Shown: one piece after another, positions 6,550 to 13,193 of the stretch | How positions within the stretch are numbered: position 1 is the first letter of the stretch | Layout of the letters: the number at the start of each line of letters is the position of its first letter | Position numbers and translations under genes: made by a program | Source: Paracoccaceae bacterium | GTDB lineage: Bacteria; Pseudomonadota; Alphaproteobacteria; Rhodobacterales; Rhodobacteraceae | Assembly: GCA_007121115.1 (NCBI GenBank) | Contig: SKMI01000192.1 | Location: 1 to 13,205, forward strand | Direction of reading: 5' to 3' | DNA length: 13,205 nucleotides | The notes under the pieces: generated by a model | What the model was told of the DNA's origin: nothing | The model's input: the letters and a program-made list of their open reading frames with translations, nothing else | Database searches by the model: none

Positions 6550-8299
6550 CCGGCCTGTTCCCGTCTGGCGGCGCGTGGTCGCGGGGGTTGGTCTCGCCAC
6601 AGCGCTGGCGTCAGGGCTGCCCGCCCCACCGGCGCAGGCGCAGGCGCAGTCTGCCGGATCGCAGGATGCGCCCGGGCGCCCTCTGGAAGCCCCGTTTGCG
6701 CATCCCTTGACTGCAGAACCCGTGACGTCGGTCGGTGCGCGCGACGATGATCCGCTTTCGGCCATCGACTGGCTGTCCAACAGCTTCACGGCCTTGCCGT
6801 TGCTGCCCGGCGCCGGTGCGACCGAGGGCCACGACGCCTCGGACGGGATCCGGGACGAACGGATCGAAGTGCATGTCCTGGGCTCCGACACCGCCGAGGT
6901 CGTGGGGCTGTTCCCCGCCGAACGCGTGGGGCTGCGGCGCGATTTCTGGGGCGCCACCCCGGTCGATGAAGTCGTCGCCCGCCTGCACGGGTTGCGCATC
7001 GATACCCTGCCCGCGGCGCAGACGCTGATCCTGCGCATCCTGCTGGCCGAGTTCGACCCGCCCCTCTCGCCCCTGGAAGAGCCCGCAGATGCCGAAGACC
7101 CGGAGCACGCAGGCCCCGGGACAACGCCCGACGATCCGCTGCTGCTGGCCCGCGTTGACGCCTTGCAGAGCTTCGGCGCGCTGGAGCAGGCGCTGCAACT
7201 GGTCGACTCGGGCGCGCGGATGACGCCCCGGTTGTGGGCGCGCTGGTTCGACCTGGCGCTGCTTCTGGGCGAGGAAGAGCGCGCCTGCAGCGCGCTCGAA
7301 GGCCAGCCCCGGCTGGGCCCCGGCGATGCCGCCCGCATCTATTGCCTGGCGCGGCAGGGCGACTGGGCGGCGGCCATGCTGGGCCTGCAGACGGCGCAGA
7401 CGCTGGGCGGGCTCGATCCCACCGATGCTGCGCTGCTGGCGCGGTTTCTCGATGCCGAAGACGCGGATGTCGCCACCACCGACCCGGTCCCGCAGATCGA
7501 AACCCCGCTCCAGTGGCGCATCCTGGAAGCCATCGGCGAGCCGGTCTATACCCACGCGCTGCCCGTGGCCTTTGCCCATGCCGATCTGCGCGGCACCGCC
7601 GGGTGGCGCGCGCAGATCGAAGCCGCCGAACGGCTGACCCGCACCGGCGCGCTGGAACCCAACCGCCTGCTGGGGCTCTACACTGGCGCGCGCGCCGCCG
7701 CCTCGGGTGGGATCTGGGACCGGGTGTCCGCGGTCAACCTGTTCGAACGGGCGCTGGAGGCGGGCGAGCCCGAAGCCATCGGCACGGCGCTGGAGCGGCT
7801 GTGGCAACAGGCGCAGGCGGGGGAACTGGAAACCGCCTTTGCCGCGCTCTTTGCCCCGCGCCTGGACCCGGCGGCGCTGTCCGGGACGGCACAGCGGATC
7901 GCCTATGAGATGGCGCTGCTGGGCCCCGACCCGGTCGCCGCGGCCGAAGGACCGCGGCCCGAAGGCGCCCACGCCGCCTTCCTCGCCGCGATTGTGACCG
8001 GCCACCCGGACGCTTCGCTGGCCGCCCAGGTCCCGAACCGCGCCACCGCCGAAGCCATCGCCGCCGCGCTGGCACCCGCCGAGGCCGCCGACGTACCGGT
8101 ACCCGAGGCCATGGCGGCACGGATCGCCGAAGGGCATCACGGCGACACGGTGCTGGCGGCGCTGGAGCGGTTGGCCGACGGCGCCGCTGGCGACCTGCGC
8201 GCCCTGACCGAGGCGCTGGCCACGCTTCGGGCGCTGGGGCTGGACAACGTGGCCCGGCGCGCAGCGCTGGAAGCGATGATCCTGCAGCGGACGGGCTGA
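6539..8299 (+). CDS. Predicted exported 586-aa helical protein, unknown function
   Basis: No named family is recognised. Residues 1-35 look like a Sec signal: basic start (RR at 11-12), hydrophobic VVAGVGLATALASGL, then a likely cut near PAQAQA. Residues 36-70 are low complexity. A distinctive segment DDPLSAIDWLSNS (70-82) follows, then about 105-145 with VGLFPAERVGL and DFWG. An acidic proline-rich linker (172-200) leads into a long alanine-rich helical part (200-586) with pairs of helices resembling TPR or Sel1-type solenoids, for example ALEQALQLVDSG and LFERALEAGEPEAIGTALERLW. The only cysteines, C250 and C269, are close enough for a disulphide, consistent with export. The start overlaps the 44-aa gene and xerD begins 3 nt after its stop, so all three are probably co-transcribed. 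Confidence 0.85.
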   Translation: MASDRPVPVWRRVVAGVGLATALASGLPAPPAQAQAQSAGSQDAPGRPLEAPFAHPLTAEPVTSVGARDDDPLSAIDWLSNSFTALPLLPGAGATEGHDASDGIRDERIEVHVLGSDTAEVVGLFPAERVGLRRDFWGATPVDEVVARLHGLRIDTLPAAQTLILRILLAEFDPPLSPLEEPADAEDPEHAGPGTTPDDPLLLARVDALQSFGALEQALQLVDSGARMTPRLWARWFDLALLLGEEERACSALEGQPRLGPGDAARIYCLARQGDWAAAMLGLQTAQTLGGLDPTDAALLARFLDAEDADVATTDPVPQIETPLQWRILEAIGEPVYTHALPVAFAHADLRGTAGWRAQIEAAERLTRTGALEPNRLLGLYTGARAAASGGIWDRVSAVNLFERALEAGEPEAIGTALERLWQQAQAGELETAFAALFAPRLDPAALSGTAQRIAYEMALLGPDPVAAAEGPRPEGAHAAFLAAIVTGHPDASLAAQVPNRATAEAIAAALAPAEAADVPVPEAMAARIAEGHHGDTVLAALERLADGAAGDLRALTEALATLRALGLDNVARRAALEAMILQRTG

Positions 8300-8302
8300 G
8301 CC

Positions 8303-9256
8303 ATGCCGGACCGCACCACCCCCGATGCACCCGCCGCTGAACTGCACCTGATCTCGCGGTTTCTGGAAGCGGCCGCGGCGGAAGCGGGGGCGGCGCGTAA
8401 CACGCTCCTGGCCTATGGCCGCGACCTGCGCGATTTCGGGGACTGGTGCGCGCGGCGGGGGCTGGGTCTGCTCGGCGCCGACCGTGAAGCGATCGAAGCC
8501 TATCTGATCGACTGTGACGCGCAGGGGCTGGCGCGGGCGACCCGGGCGCGGCGGTTGTCCTCGATCCGCCAGTTCTGCCGCTTTGTCCATGACGAGGGGC
8601 TGCGCGCCGACAACCCCGCCCTGCGCATCGCCGGGCCGGGCAAGGCGCGGCGCCTGCCCGGCACGCTGGATCATGCCGAGGTCGAGCGCCTGCTGGCCGC
8701 CGCTGGCCAGACCGGGCGCGGCAAGGCCGAGCGGTTGCGCAACGCCTGCCTGATGGAACTTCTTTACGCCACCGGACTGCGGGTGAGCGAGCTGGTCAGC
8801 CTGCCGGTGTCCGCCGCCCGCGGCGACCCGCGCATGATCCTGGTGCGCGGCAAGGGCGACAAGGAACGCATGGTGCCGCTGTCCGAGCCTGCCCGCGCCG
8901 CGCTGCGCGCCTGGCTCGCGCATTGGGACGCGGAGGCGAGCGCGCTCCGCGCGCGCCGCCTGCCGGTCCCCAGGCAGCTGTTCCCGGCGCGCGGCAAGGC
9001 CGGGCACCTGAGCCGGGTGCGCTTCTTCACACTCCTGCGCGAGATCGCCGTGACCGCCGGACTGGAGCCTTCGCGGATCAGCCCGCATGTGCTGCGCCAT
9101 GCCTTTGCCACGCATCTGCTGGCCGGTGGCGCCGATCTGCGGTCGATCCAGACGCTGCTGGGCCATGCGGATGTCTCCTCGACCGAAATCTACACCCATG
9201 TGCTGGAGGAACGGCTTCAACGGCTGGTGCTGGACCATCACCCGCTGGCCAAGTGA
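8303..9256 (+). CDS. xerD: Tyrosine recombinase XerD
   Basis: XerD acts with XerC at the dif site to resolve chromosome dimers during division, with FtsK activating the reaction at the septum. The 317-aa protein has the N-terminal SAM-like core-binding domain (about 13-105) and the C-terminal catalytic domain. All active-site residues are present: R160 (TGLRVSEL), K184 (GKGDKER), H262 and R265 (HVLRHAFATHLL), H288 (LGHADVSST) and the nucleophile Y297 (EIYTHV). XerD is favoured over XerC by overall match and by recalled placement beside aroKB in related genomes, but the two are close paralogues. No integrase-type extension or phage genes are nearby, so this is the housekeeping enzyme rather than a mobile-element integrase. 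It starts 3 nt after the preceding stop. Confidence 0.93.
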   Translation: MPDRTTPDAPAAELHLISRFLEAAAAEAGAARNTLLAYGRDLRDFGDWCARRGLGLLGADREAIEAYLIDCDAQGLARATRARRLSSIRQFCRFVHDEGLRADNPALRIAGPGKARRLPGTLDHAEVERLLAAAGQTGRGKAERLRNACLMELLYATGLRVSELVSLPVSAARGDPRMILVRGKGDKERMVPLSEPARAALRAWLAHWDAEASALRARRLPVPRQLFPARGKAGHLSRVRFFTLLREIAVTAGLEPSRISPHVLRHAFATHLLAGGADLRSIQTLLGHADVSSTEIYTHVLEERLQRLVLDHHPLAK

Positions 9257-9301
9257 CCGGTGGAAGCGCCCGCTCGGCGAACCTCCCACCCACCCTTCCC
9301 G

Positions 9302-9339
9302 GCCCGCCTCGCGGGCGCTGGTCCTGCTGACGCAGGACC
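9302..9339. terminator. Two hairpins downstream of xerD
   Basis: GCCCGC-CTC-GCGGGC (9302-9316, 6-bp stem) and GGTCCTGC-TGAC-GCAGGACC (9320-9339, 8-bp perfect stem) lie 46-83 nt past the xerD stop in the convergent gap with hisN. Neither is followed by a T-tract. They are plausible 3' end structures of the xerD transcript. Confidence 0.4.
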
Positions 9340-9393
9340 GGACTTGGGTCGATGCTGGGGGCACGCCTTCGCCGCTGTCGCAAGACGGTGCAG

Positions 9394-9415
9394 CTTCATC
9401 TTGCCAAAAATACCC
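9394..9415 (-). repeat. 22-nt intergenic repeat, copy 2
   Basis: The plus strand reads CTTCATCTTGCC, then A, then AAAATACCC. It matches copy 1 (4367-4388) at 21 of 22 positions. Here it sits 52 nt beyond the hisN stop in the convergent gap; both copies have the same orientation and lie downstream of minus-strand genes. Confidence 0.6.
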
Positions 9416-9448
9416 AAGAGCCGACGCCCGAACAATGCGCGCGGGTTT

Positions 9449-9466
9449 GCAGGCGCGCGCGCCTGC
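9449..9466. terminator. 18-bp perfect palindrome just after hisN
   Basis: GCAGGCGCG-CGCGCCTGC begins one nucleotide after the hisN stop codon on the minus strand. In RNA it would fold into a stem of about 7 bp with a tight loop. The following minus-strand sequence is AAACCCG, so there is no T-tract; a 3' stabilising hairpin or weak terminator is likely. Confidence 0.4.
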
Positions 9467-9467
9467 G

Positions 9468-10292
9468 TCATGCCGTGTCGGCCAGCAGCGCCAGCGCCTC
9501 GGCGTGAACGGCGGCATTCGCGGCGGCAATCACCTGCCCGCCCGCAGCCGCCGGGCCGCCCTTCCAGTCGGTGACGATCCCGCCCGCGGCCTCGATCACG
9601 GCGAGGGGGGCGGCGATGTCATAGGGGTTCAGCCCCGCCTCGATCACGAGGTCCACCTGCCCCGCTGCCACCAGCGCATAGGCGTAGCAATCCATGCCGT
9701 AGCGCGTCAGCCGTGCCTGCGCCGCGACCCGGGCAAAGGCCGCGCCCTCGGCCGGGGTGCCGACTTCCGGGAAGGTGGTGAACAGCGTGGCCTCGGCCAG
9801 CGGGCGCGGGGCGCGGCAGCGCAGGGGCGCAGCCCCCATTGGCCCCGTCACCCGCGCCTGCCCCAGCCCGCCCAGAAACCGCTCGCCGATATAGGGCTGG
9901 TCGATCACGCCCAGGAACGGCCCCTCGGCATCGGCCAGCGCGATCAGCACGCCCCAGGTCGGCGTGCCGCTCAGATAGCCGCGGGTGCCGTCGATCGGAT
10001 CGACGATCCAGGTCAGCCCCGAGCGCGACACACGCGGCGGAAACTCCTCGCCCAGCACACCATCCTCGGGCCGGACCGCTTCAAGCTGCGCGCGGATGGC
10101 GGCTTCGGCTGCACGGTCGGCAGCCGTCACCGGGTCGAAGCCCGCGCCATCTGCGTGCTTGTTGTCCGCCGCCAGCCCGTCACGGCGGAAATGCGCCAGG
10201 GTGTGCGATCGCGCGTGATCGGCCAGCGCCTCGGCCAGCGCAACAAGCGCCGCCGTGTCGTCCGCCCCCAGATTGCCGCGATGCAGGTCCAT
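9468..10292 (-). CDS. hisN: Inositol-monophosphatase family protein, probable histidinol-phosphatase HisN
   Basis: This 274-aa Mg-dependent phosphatase carries the family motifs: DPVTAAD (53-59), GEE (81-83), DPIDGT (98-103) and NPYDIAAPLAVIEAAGG (222-238), which supply metal ligands E82, D98, D101 and D225. The DPIDGTRGY and LNPYDIAAP forms fit the HisN-type histidinol-phosphatase branch better than SuhB or CysQ. HisN removes phosphate from L-histidinol phosphate, the penultimate stage of histidine synthesis before histidinol dehydrogenase. Substrate choice within this superfamily is hard to call, so an inositol-1-phosphate or other sugar-phosphate role stays possible. No his genes are adjacent. 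The N-terminal MDLHRGN start has only a modest ribosome site (GGGACAAGGG). It is a single gene, convergent with xerD. Confidence 0.85.
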   Translation of the reverse strand: MDLHRGNLGADDTAALVALAEALADHARSHTLAHFRRDGLAADNKHADGAGFDPVTAADRAAEAAIRAQLEAVRPEDGVLGEEFPPRVSRSGLTWIVDPIDGTRGYLSGTPTWGVLIALADAEGPFLGVIDQPYIGERFLGGLGQARVTGPMGAAPLRCRAPRPLAEATLFTTFPEVGTPAEGAAFARVAAQARLTRYGMDCYAYALVAAGQVDLVIEAGLNPYDIAAPLAVIEAAGGIVTDWKGGPAAAGGQVIAAANAAVHAEALALLADTA

Positions 10293-10325
10293 GGGCCCTT
10301 GTCCCGCCGGCGCGCGCGCCCGTCA

Positions 10326-10344
10326 AGGTCAGGTTCCAGGTCAG
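10326..10344. repeat. Direct repeat AGGTCAG upstream of hisN
   Basis: AGGTCAG occurs at 10326-10332 and 10338-10344, a 12-bp period that would place both copies nearly on one face of the helix. It lies 34-52 nt upstream of the hisN start and partly overlaps a TTGACG (-35-like) on the minus strand. It could be a regulator site or chance. Confidence 0.3.
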
Positions 10345-10392
10345 CTTCGGCGTGTTTGCCCCGCGACGACACCCGGCGCTGTCCGCCGACGC

Positions 10393-10421
10393 GCAGGCGC
10401 GATGCAGGCGCGATGCAGGCG
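10393..10421. repeat. 11-bp tandem repeat, 2.6 copies
   Basis: GCAGGCGCGAT is repeated twice in full (10393-10403 and 10404-10414) and then partly (GCAGGCG, 10415-10421), between the XRE gene stop and hisN. A separate 10-bp direct repeat AGTGCGCGCC (10428-10437 and 10440-10449) straddles the XRE stop codon. Slippage products are the simplest reading. Confidence 0.6.
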
Positions 10422-10437
10422 GGCCCGAGTGCGCGCC

Positions 10438-10806
10438 TCAGTGCGCGCCCGCGTCGCCCAGCACCCGCGCCAGGTCCACCAGACGGCGGCGCTGGTTTTC
10501 GGGGATGGCGTAATAGGCCCGGACCAGGTGCATGGCCTCGCGATTTTCGAACAGCCCATCGGTTGTATCGGGGTCGCCTGCGTCCTGGGTGTCGAGCCCC
10601 TCGAAAAAGAAACTGATCGGCACATCGAGCGCCCCCGCCACATCCCACAGCCGCGAGGCCGAGACACGGTTCGTGCCGGTTTCATACTTCTGAATCTGCT
10701 GAAACTTGATGCCCACCGCCTCGGCAAGCTGCTGCTGGGTCATGCCAAGCATCCACCGACGCTGCCGGATACGTTTGCCAACATGGACATCCACGGGGTG
10801 TTTCAT
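10438..10806 (-). CDS. XRE-family helix-turn-helix transcriptional regulator
   Basis: This 122-aa DNA-binding protein has a Cro/CI-type helix-turn-helix at about residues 8-65; TQQQLAEAVGIKFQQIQKYETG (23-44) includes the recognition helix, followed by NRVSASRLWDVAGALDVPISFFFEG. Residues 70-122 form a short acidic linker and a helical tail (ENREAMHLVRAYYAIPENQRRRLVDLARVL), probably for dimerisation. The type is common in alphaproteobacteria (SinR-like annotations; Sinorhizobium PhrR is similar), usually with unknown targets. The start MKHPVDV at 10806 follows GGAG by about 9 nt; a longer in-frame start at 11037 adds a stretch without protein character. No adjacent target gene is obvious. Its upstream region carries a sigma-54-like element (10924-10940). 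Confidence 0.92.
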   Translation of the reverse strand: MKHPVDVHVGKRIRQRRWMLGMTQQQLAEAVGIKFQQIQKYETGTNRVSASRLWDVAGALDVPISFFFEGLDTQDAGDPDTTDGLFENREAMHLVRAYYAIPENQRRRLVDLARVLGDAGAH

Positions 10807-10923
10807 GAGAAAGGCTCCACAATCTGAAAATCGCTCTCGATCTTGGCCTGCCCGAAACAGCATCCCACGGGACACCGGATCTTGGCAAGCAACGCGCGAC
10901 ACACACGCGCTACCACACAGAGC

Positions 10924-10940
10924 AGCAATTTCCATGCCAA
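10924..10940 (-). promoter_or_regulatory. Sigma-54-like -24/-12 element upstream of the XRE gene
   Basis: The minus strand reads TTGGCATGGAAATTGCT, close to the RpoN consensus YTGGCACG-N4-TTGCW, with GG and GC exactly 10 nt apart and one mismatch (CACG to CATG). Transcription would start near 10913 and leave a leader of about 107 nt. No adjacent enhancer-binding activator gene is present, so chance remains possible. Confidence 0.35.
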
Positions 10941-11091
10941 CTTCGGGCGGCTGGCCAAAGATTCCAGGATCATTTGGGTCAACACACGCCACGGCCACGC
11001 GCAGCAAGCGCCGCGGCATATGTTGACGCTGCGGCAACCTGCGGATCCGCGCATATCAGGCAGGCGCAGAGCCTCGCGGGTGTATCGCAAG

Positions 11092-11141
11092 TTGCAAATT
11101 CTTCCTTGGGTTGAATTTCACTTTGCGATGCAAAATGCAAA
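11092..11141 (+). promoter_or_regulatory. TGCAAA cluster with TTTGC-GAT-GCAAA palindrome upstream of the MDR gene
   Basis: TGCAAA occurs at 11093-11098, 11129-11134 and 11136-11141, and TTTGCGATGCAAA (11122-11134) is an inverted repeat with 5-bp arms and a 3-nt spacer. Its core TTGCGATGCAA is the reverse complement of TTGCATCGCAA at 12351-12361. The cluster ends 105 nt before the MDR start. No strong -35/-10 pair is visible; TTGAAT at 11111-11116 is the best -35 candidate. Confidence 0.4.
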
Positions 11142-11246
11142 CCCCCTCCATCCCGACAGCCGACACGGATCGCGGCTTGCGCCCCGCAATGCCGCCGGTC
11201 TACCCAGTCGGCGGCCACGATCCACCCAGAAATCCGGAGCCCCGCC

Positions 11247-12236
11247 ATGCGCGCCTTCATGATGCAGACCGCCGACGCGCCCCCGCGCCTGACCGAGACT
11301 GCGCGGCCTGATCCCGGCCCGGGCGAGGTGCGCATCCGCGTCGCCGCCTGCGGGCTGAACTTTGCCGATCTGCTGATGATCGCAGGCAAGTACCAGGACA
11401 CGCCCGCCCTGCCCTTCACGCTGGGCATGGAGATTGCGGGCACGGTGGAGGTGTGCGGCCCGGATGTGCAAGCCCCGGCCCCCGGCACCCGCGTTGCGGC
11501 GTTCATCGGCGCGGGCGGGCTGGCGGACCACGCGGTCTGCGACGCCGCGCGCTGCACGCCCCTGCCCGCGACCATGACCATGATCGAGGGCGCGGGCTTC
11601 CAGATCGCCTATGGCACCTCGCATCTGGCGCTGGCGCATCGCGCCCGCCTGCAGCCGGGCGAGACGCTGCTGGTGCTGGGCGCGGCGGGCGGCGTGGGGC
11701 TGACGGCGGTGGAGATCGGCGCGCAGATGGGCGCGCGCGTGGTCGCCGTGGCGCGCGGGGCCGAAAAGCTGGAGGTCGCGCGCGCAGCGGGCGCCGAGGT
11801 GCTGATCGACAGCGCGGCCGAGTCCGACCTGAGGGCCACATTCAAGGCCCTTGGCGGGATCGATGTGGTCTATGACGCCGTGGGCGAGCCCGCCGCCAGC
11901 GCCGCACTCCGCGCCCTGCGCCCCGAGGGGCGCTTCCTGGCCATCGGCTTCGCCGGGGGAGAGGTGCCACGATTTCCCGCCAACCTGCTGCTGGTCAAGA
12001 ACATTTCGGTTCTGGGGCTCTACTGGGGCGGCTATCTGCGCTTTGCCCCGCAGGTGCTGACCGACAGCCTGGCCGAACTGATGCGCTGGCACGCCGAGGG
12101 GCGGCTGCACCCCCATGTCAGCCATGTGCTCCCGCTGGTGCGTGTCGCCGAAGGGCTGGACCTGCTGAAAGCGCGCAAGGCCACGGGCAAGGTGGTGATC
12201 ACCATGGAGGATCCGGAAGACCAGCCAGTCCGATAA
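11247..12236 (+). CDS. Zinc-less MDR oxidoreductase, NADPH:quinone reductase-like
   Basis: The 329-aa cytoplasmic protein is a medium-chain dehydrogenase/reductase. The N-terminal GroES-like domain covers about residues 1-120 (GEVRIRVAACGLNFADLLMIAGKY, LPFTLGMEIAGTV). The Rossmann domain follows, with the nucleotide motif GAAGGVG (145-151) and V-YDAVGEP (208-214). The cysteines and histidines of zinc-dependent alcohol dehydrogenases are absent, fitting the quinone oxidoreductase (QOR) branch that transfers hydride from NADPH to quinones or other activated carbonyls. Some members act as enoyl- or acryloyl-CoA reductases, so the substrate is open. The start at 11247 has GGAG (11237-11240) upstream; ATG codons at 11259 and 11262 are less well placed. 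It is a single gene; its promoter region shares a palindrome with the next gene. Confidence 0.9.
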   Translation: MRAFMMQTADAPPRLTETARPDPGPGEVRIRVAACGLNFADLLMIAGKYQDTPALPFTLGMEIAGTVEVCGPDVQAPAPGTRVAAFIGAGGLADHAVCDAARCTPLPATMTMIEGAGFQIAYGTSHLALAHRARLQPGETLLVLGAAGGVGLTAVEIGAQMGARVVAVARGAEKLEVARAAGAEVLIDSAAESDLRATFKALGGIDVVYDAVGEPAASAALRALRPEGRFLAIGFAGGEVPRFPANLLLVKNISVLGLYWGGYLRFAPQVLTDSLAELMRWHAEGRLHPHVSHVLPLVRVAEGLDLLKARKATGKVVITMEDPEDQPVR

Positions 12237-12246
12237 CCGACACCCT

Positions 12247-12280
12247 GCGGCCCCCGGATGCGACATGACGCAGCGGCCGC
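12247..12280 (+). terminator. Possible terminator of the MDR gene
   Basis: GCGGCC (12247-12252) pairs with GGCCGC (12275-12280), and an inner TGCG-ACATGA-CGCA can also pair. It begins 10 nt after the stop. The only T-run (TTTT, 12296-12299) lies too far on, so this is weak. Confidence 0.3.
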
Positions 12281-12323
12281 CCCGGCTTCACGGCATTTTA
12301 TGACTCAAACGCTCCGGTATTTC

Positions 12324-12352
12324 TTGAAACCCATGCGCACACGGACAATATT
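12324..12352 (+). promoter_or_regulatory. Candidate sigma-70 promoter of the Bax inhibitor gene
   Basis: TTGAAA (12324-12329, 5 of 6 to consensus), a 17-nt spacer, then AATATT (12347-12352, 4 of 6, keeping the key A and final T). The start point would fall near 12359, leaving a leader of about 52 nt. The -10 lies in the motif ACAATATTGC shared with the coaD upstream region. This is the best promoter match in the window. Confidence 0.5.
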
Positions 12353-12361
12353 GCATCGCAA
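12351..12361. promoter_or_regulatory. Near-palindrome TTGC-ATC-GCAA at the start point
   Basis: An inverted repeat with 4-bp arms and a 3-nt spacer overlaps the end of the -10 candidate and the predicted start point, where a repressor would act. The identical 11 bases occur in the opposite orientation at 11123-11133, upstream of the MDR gene. The binding protein is unknown. Confidence 0.4.
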
Positions 12362-12410
12362 CAGGGGTGCAATCCGTGCCTTCTGACCAGTATCATGACG
12401 GAGGATAGCA

Positions 12411-13193
12411 ATGGCTGAATATCAGACGATGCGGACCGGCGCCGCCGGCGCACGTTCCGCCGCCATCGACGCGGGCCTGCGCGCCCATATGAACAAGGTC
12501 TACGGCACCATGTCCGTAGGCATGCTGATCACCGGTCTGGCCGCCTGGGCCATCGCCGGGCTGGCGACCACCTCGGACCCGTCCATGGCCGCGGCACAAC
12601 TGCCGAACGGCACCTATCTGAACGGGCTGGGTGCGGCGATCTATGCTTCGCCGCTGCGCTGGGTGATCATGTTCGCGCCGCTGGCCTTCGTGCTCTTCGG
12701 GTGGGGCGCGCTGATGCGCAAGGCATCGGCGGCGGGCGTGCAGCTGGGCTTCTTCATCTTCGCCACCGCGATCGGTCTGTCGCTCAGCTCGATCTTTCTG
12801 GTCTTCACCTCCTACTCGATCACCCAGACCTTCCTGGTGACCGCCATCGCCTTTGCGGGGCTCAGCCTCTGGGGCTACACCACGCAGAAGGATCTGTCGG
12901 GCTGGGGCACCTTTCTGATCATGGGTGTGATCGGCCTGATCGTGGCGATCGTGATCAACCTCTTCCTGCAATCGCCGGCGATGATGTTCGCGATCTCCTC
13001 CATCGGCGTGCTGATCTTCGCCGGGCTGACCGCCTTCTACACGCAGGAGATCAAGAACACCTATGTCGCGCATGCCGCCGCAGGCGATCAGGAGTTCCTG
13101 GACAAGGCCGCCATCGATGGCGCGCTGATGCTCTACATCAGCTTCCTGAACATGTTCCAGTTCCTGCTGATGTTCCTGGGCCAGCAGGAATAA
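12411..13193 (+). CDS. Bax inhibitor-1 (BI-1/YccA/YetJ, TMBIM) family membrane protein
   Basis: The 260-aa inner-membrane protein has about seven hydrophobic segments (near 32-52, 84-102, 110-132, 138-156, 164-186, 189-209 and 236-257) after a hydrophilic N-terminus, and the family ending GALMLYISFLNMFQFLLMFLG. Members such as Bacillus YetJ leak calcium in a pH-dependent way; E. coli YccA modulates FtsH proteolysis. In YetJ a buried pair, D171 and D195, senses pH. By my alignment their equivalents here are Y210 (LTAFYTQEIK where LTAYDTQ is usual) and S244 (LYISFLN where LYLDFIN is usual), so the pair is absent. GGAGG (12400-12404) lies 6 nt before the start. It is a single gene with its own promoter; the physiological role is unknown. 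Confidence 0.93.
   Translation: MAEYQTMRTGAAGARSAAIDAGLRAHMNKVYGTMSVGMLITGLAAWAIAGLATTSDPSMAAAQLPNGTYLNGLGAAIYASPLRWVIMFAPLAFVLFGWGALMRKASAAGVQLGFFIFATAIGLSLSSIFLVFTSYSITQTFLVTAIAFAGLSLWGYTTQKDLSGWGTFLIMGVIGLIVAIVINLFLQSPAMMFAISSIGVLIFAGLTAFYTQEIKNTYVAHAAAGDQEFLDKAAIDGALMLYISFLNMFQFLLMFLGQQE

Larger units (their letters stand above)
10807..11246. other. 440-nt gene-free region between divergent XRE and MDR genes
   Basis: No coding sequence is supported: open frames here lack ribosome sites and family character. The region is less GC-rich than its surroundings. It holds a sigma-54-like element facing the XRE gene (10924-10940), the 10-bp palindrome GCGGATCCGC (11041-11050), and a cluster of TGCAAA words near the MDR gene (11092-11141). 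The room between 10941 and 11090 could hide a small RNA, but I see no promoter-terminator pair to support one. Confidence 0.6.

Noticed and set aside
8303..9256. xerD as the integrase of a mobile element
   Set aside because: There is no attachment-site repeat, tRNA, phage or transposon gene nearby, and base composition matches the neighbours. The housekeeping recombinase explains it.
6611..9529. Minus-strand open frame of 972 codons opposite the 586-aa gene and xerD
   Set aside because: It is antisense to xerD, whose catalytic residues are all intact, and to the signal-peptide protein; its composition (Q, R, G, H rich) is typical of a shadow frame.
10807..11037. N-terminal extension of the XRE regulator to the start at 11037
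   Set aside because: The extra 77 residues have no domain, the region includes promoter-like sequence, and GGAG supports the start at 10806.
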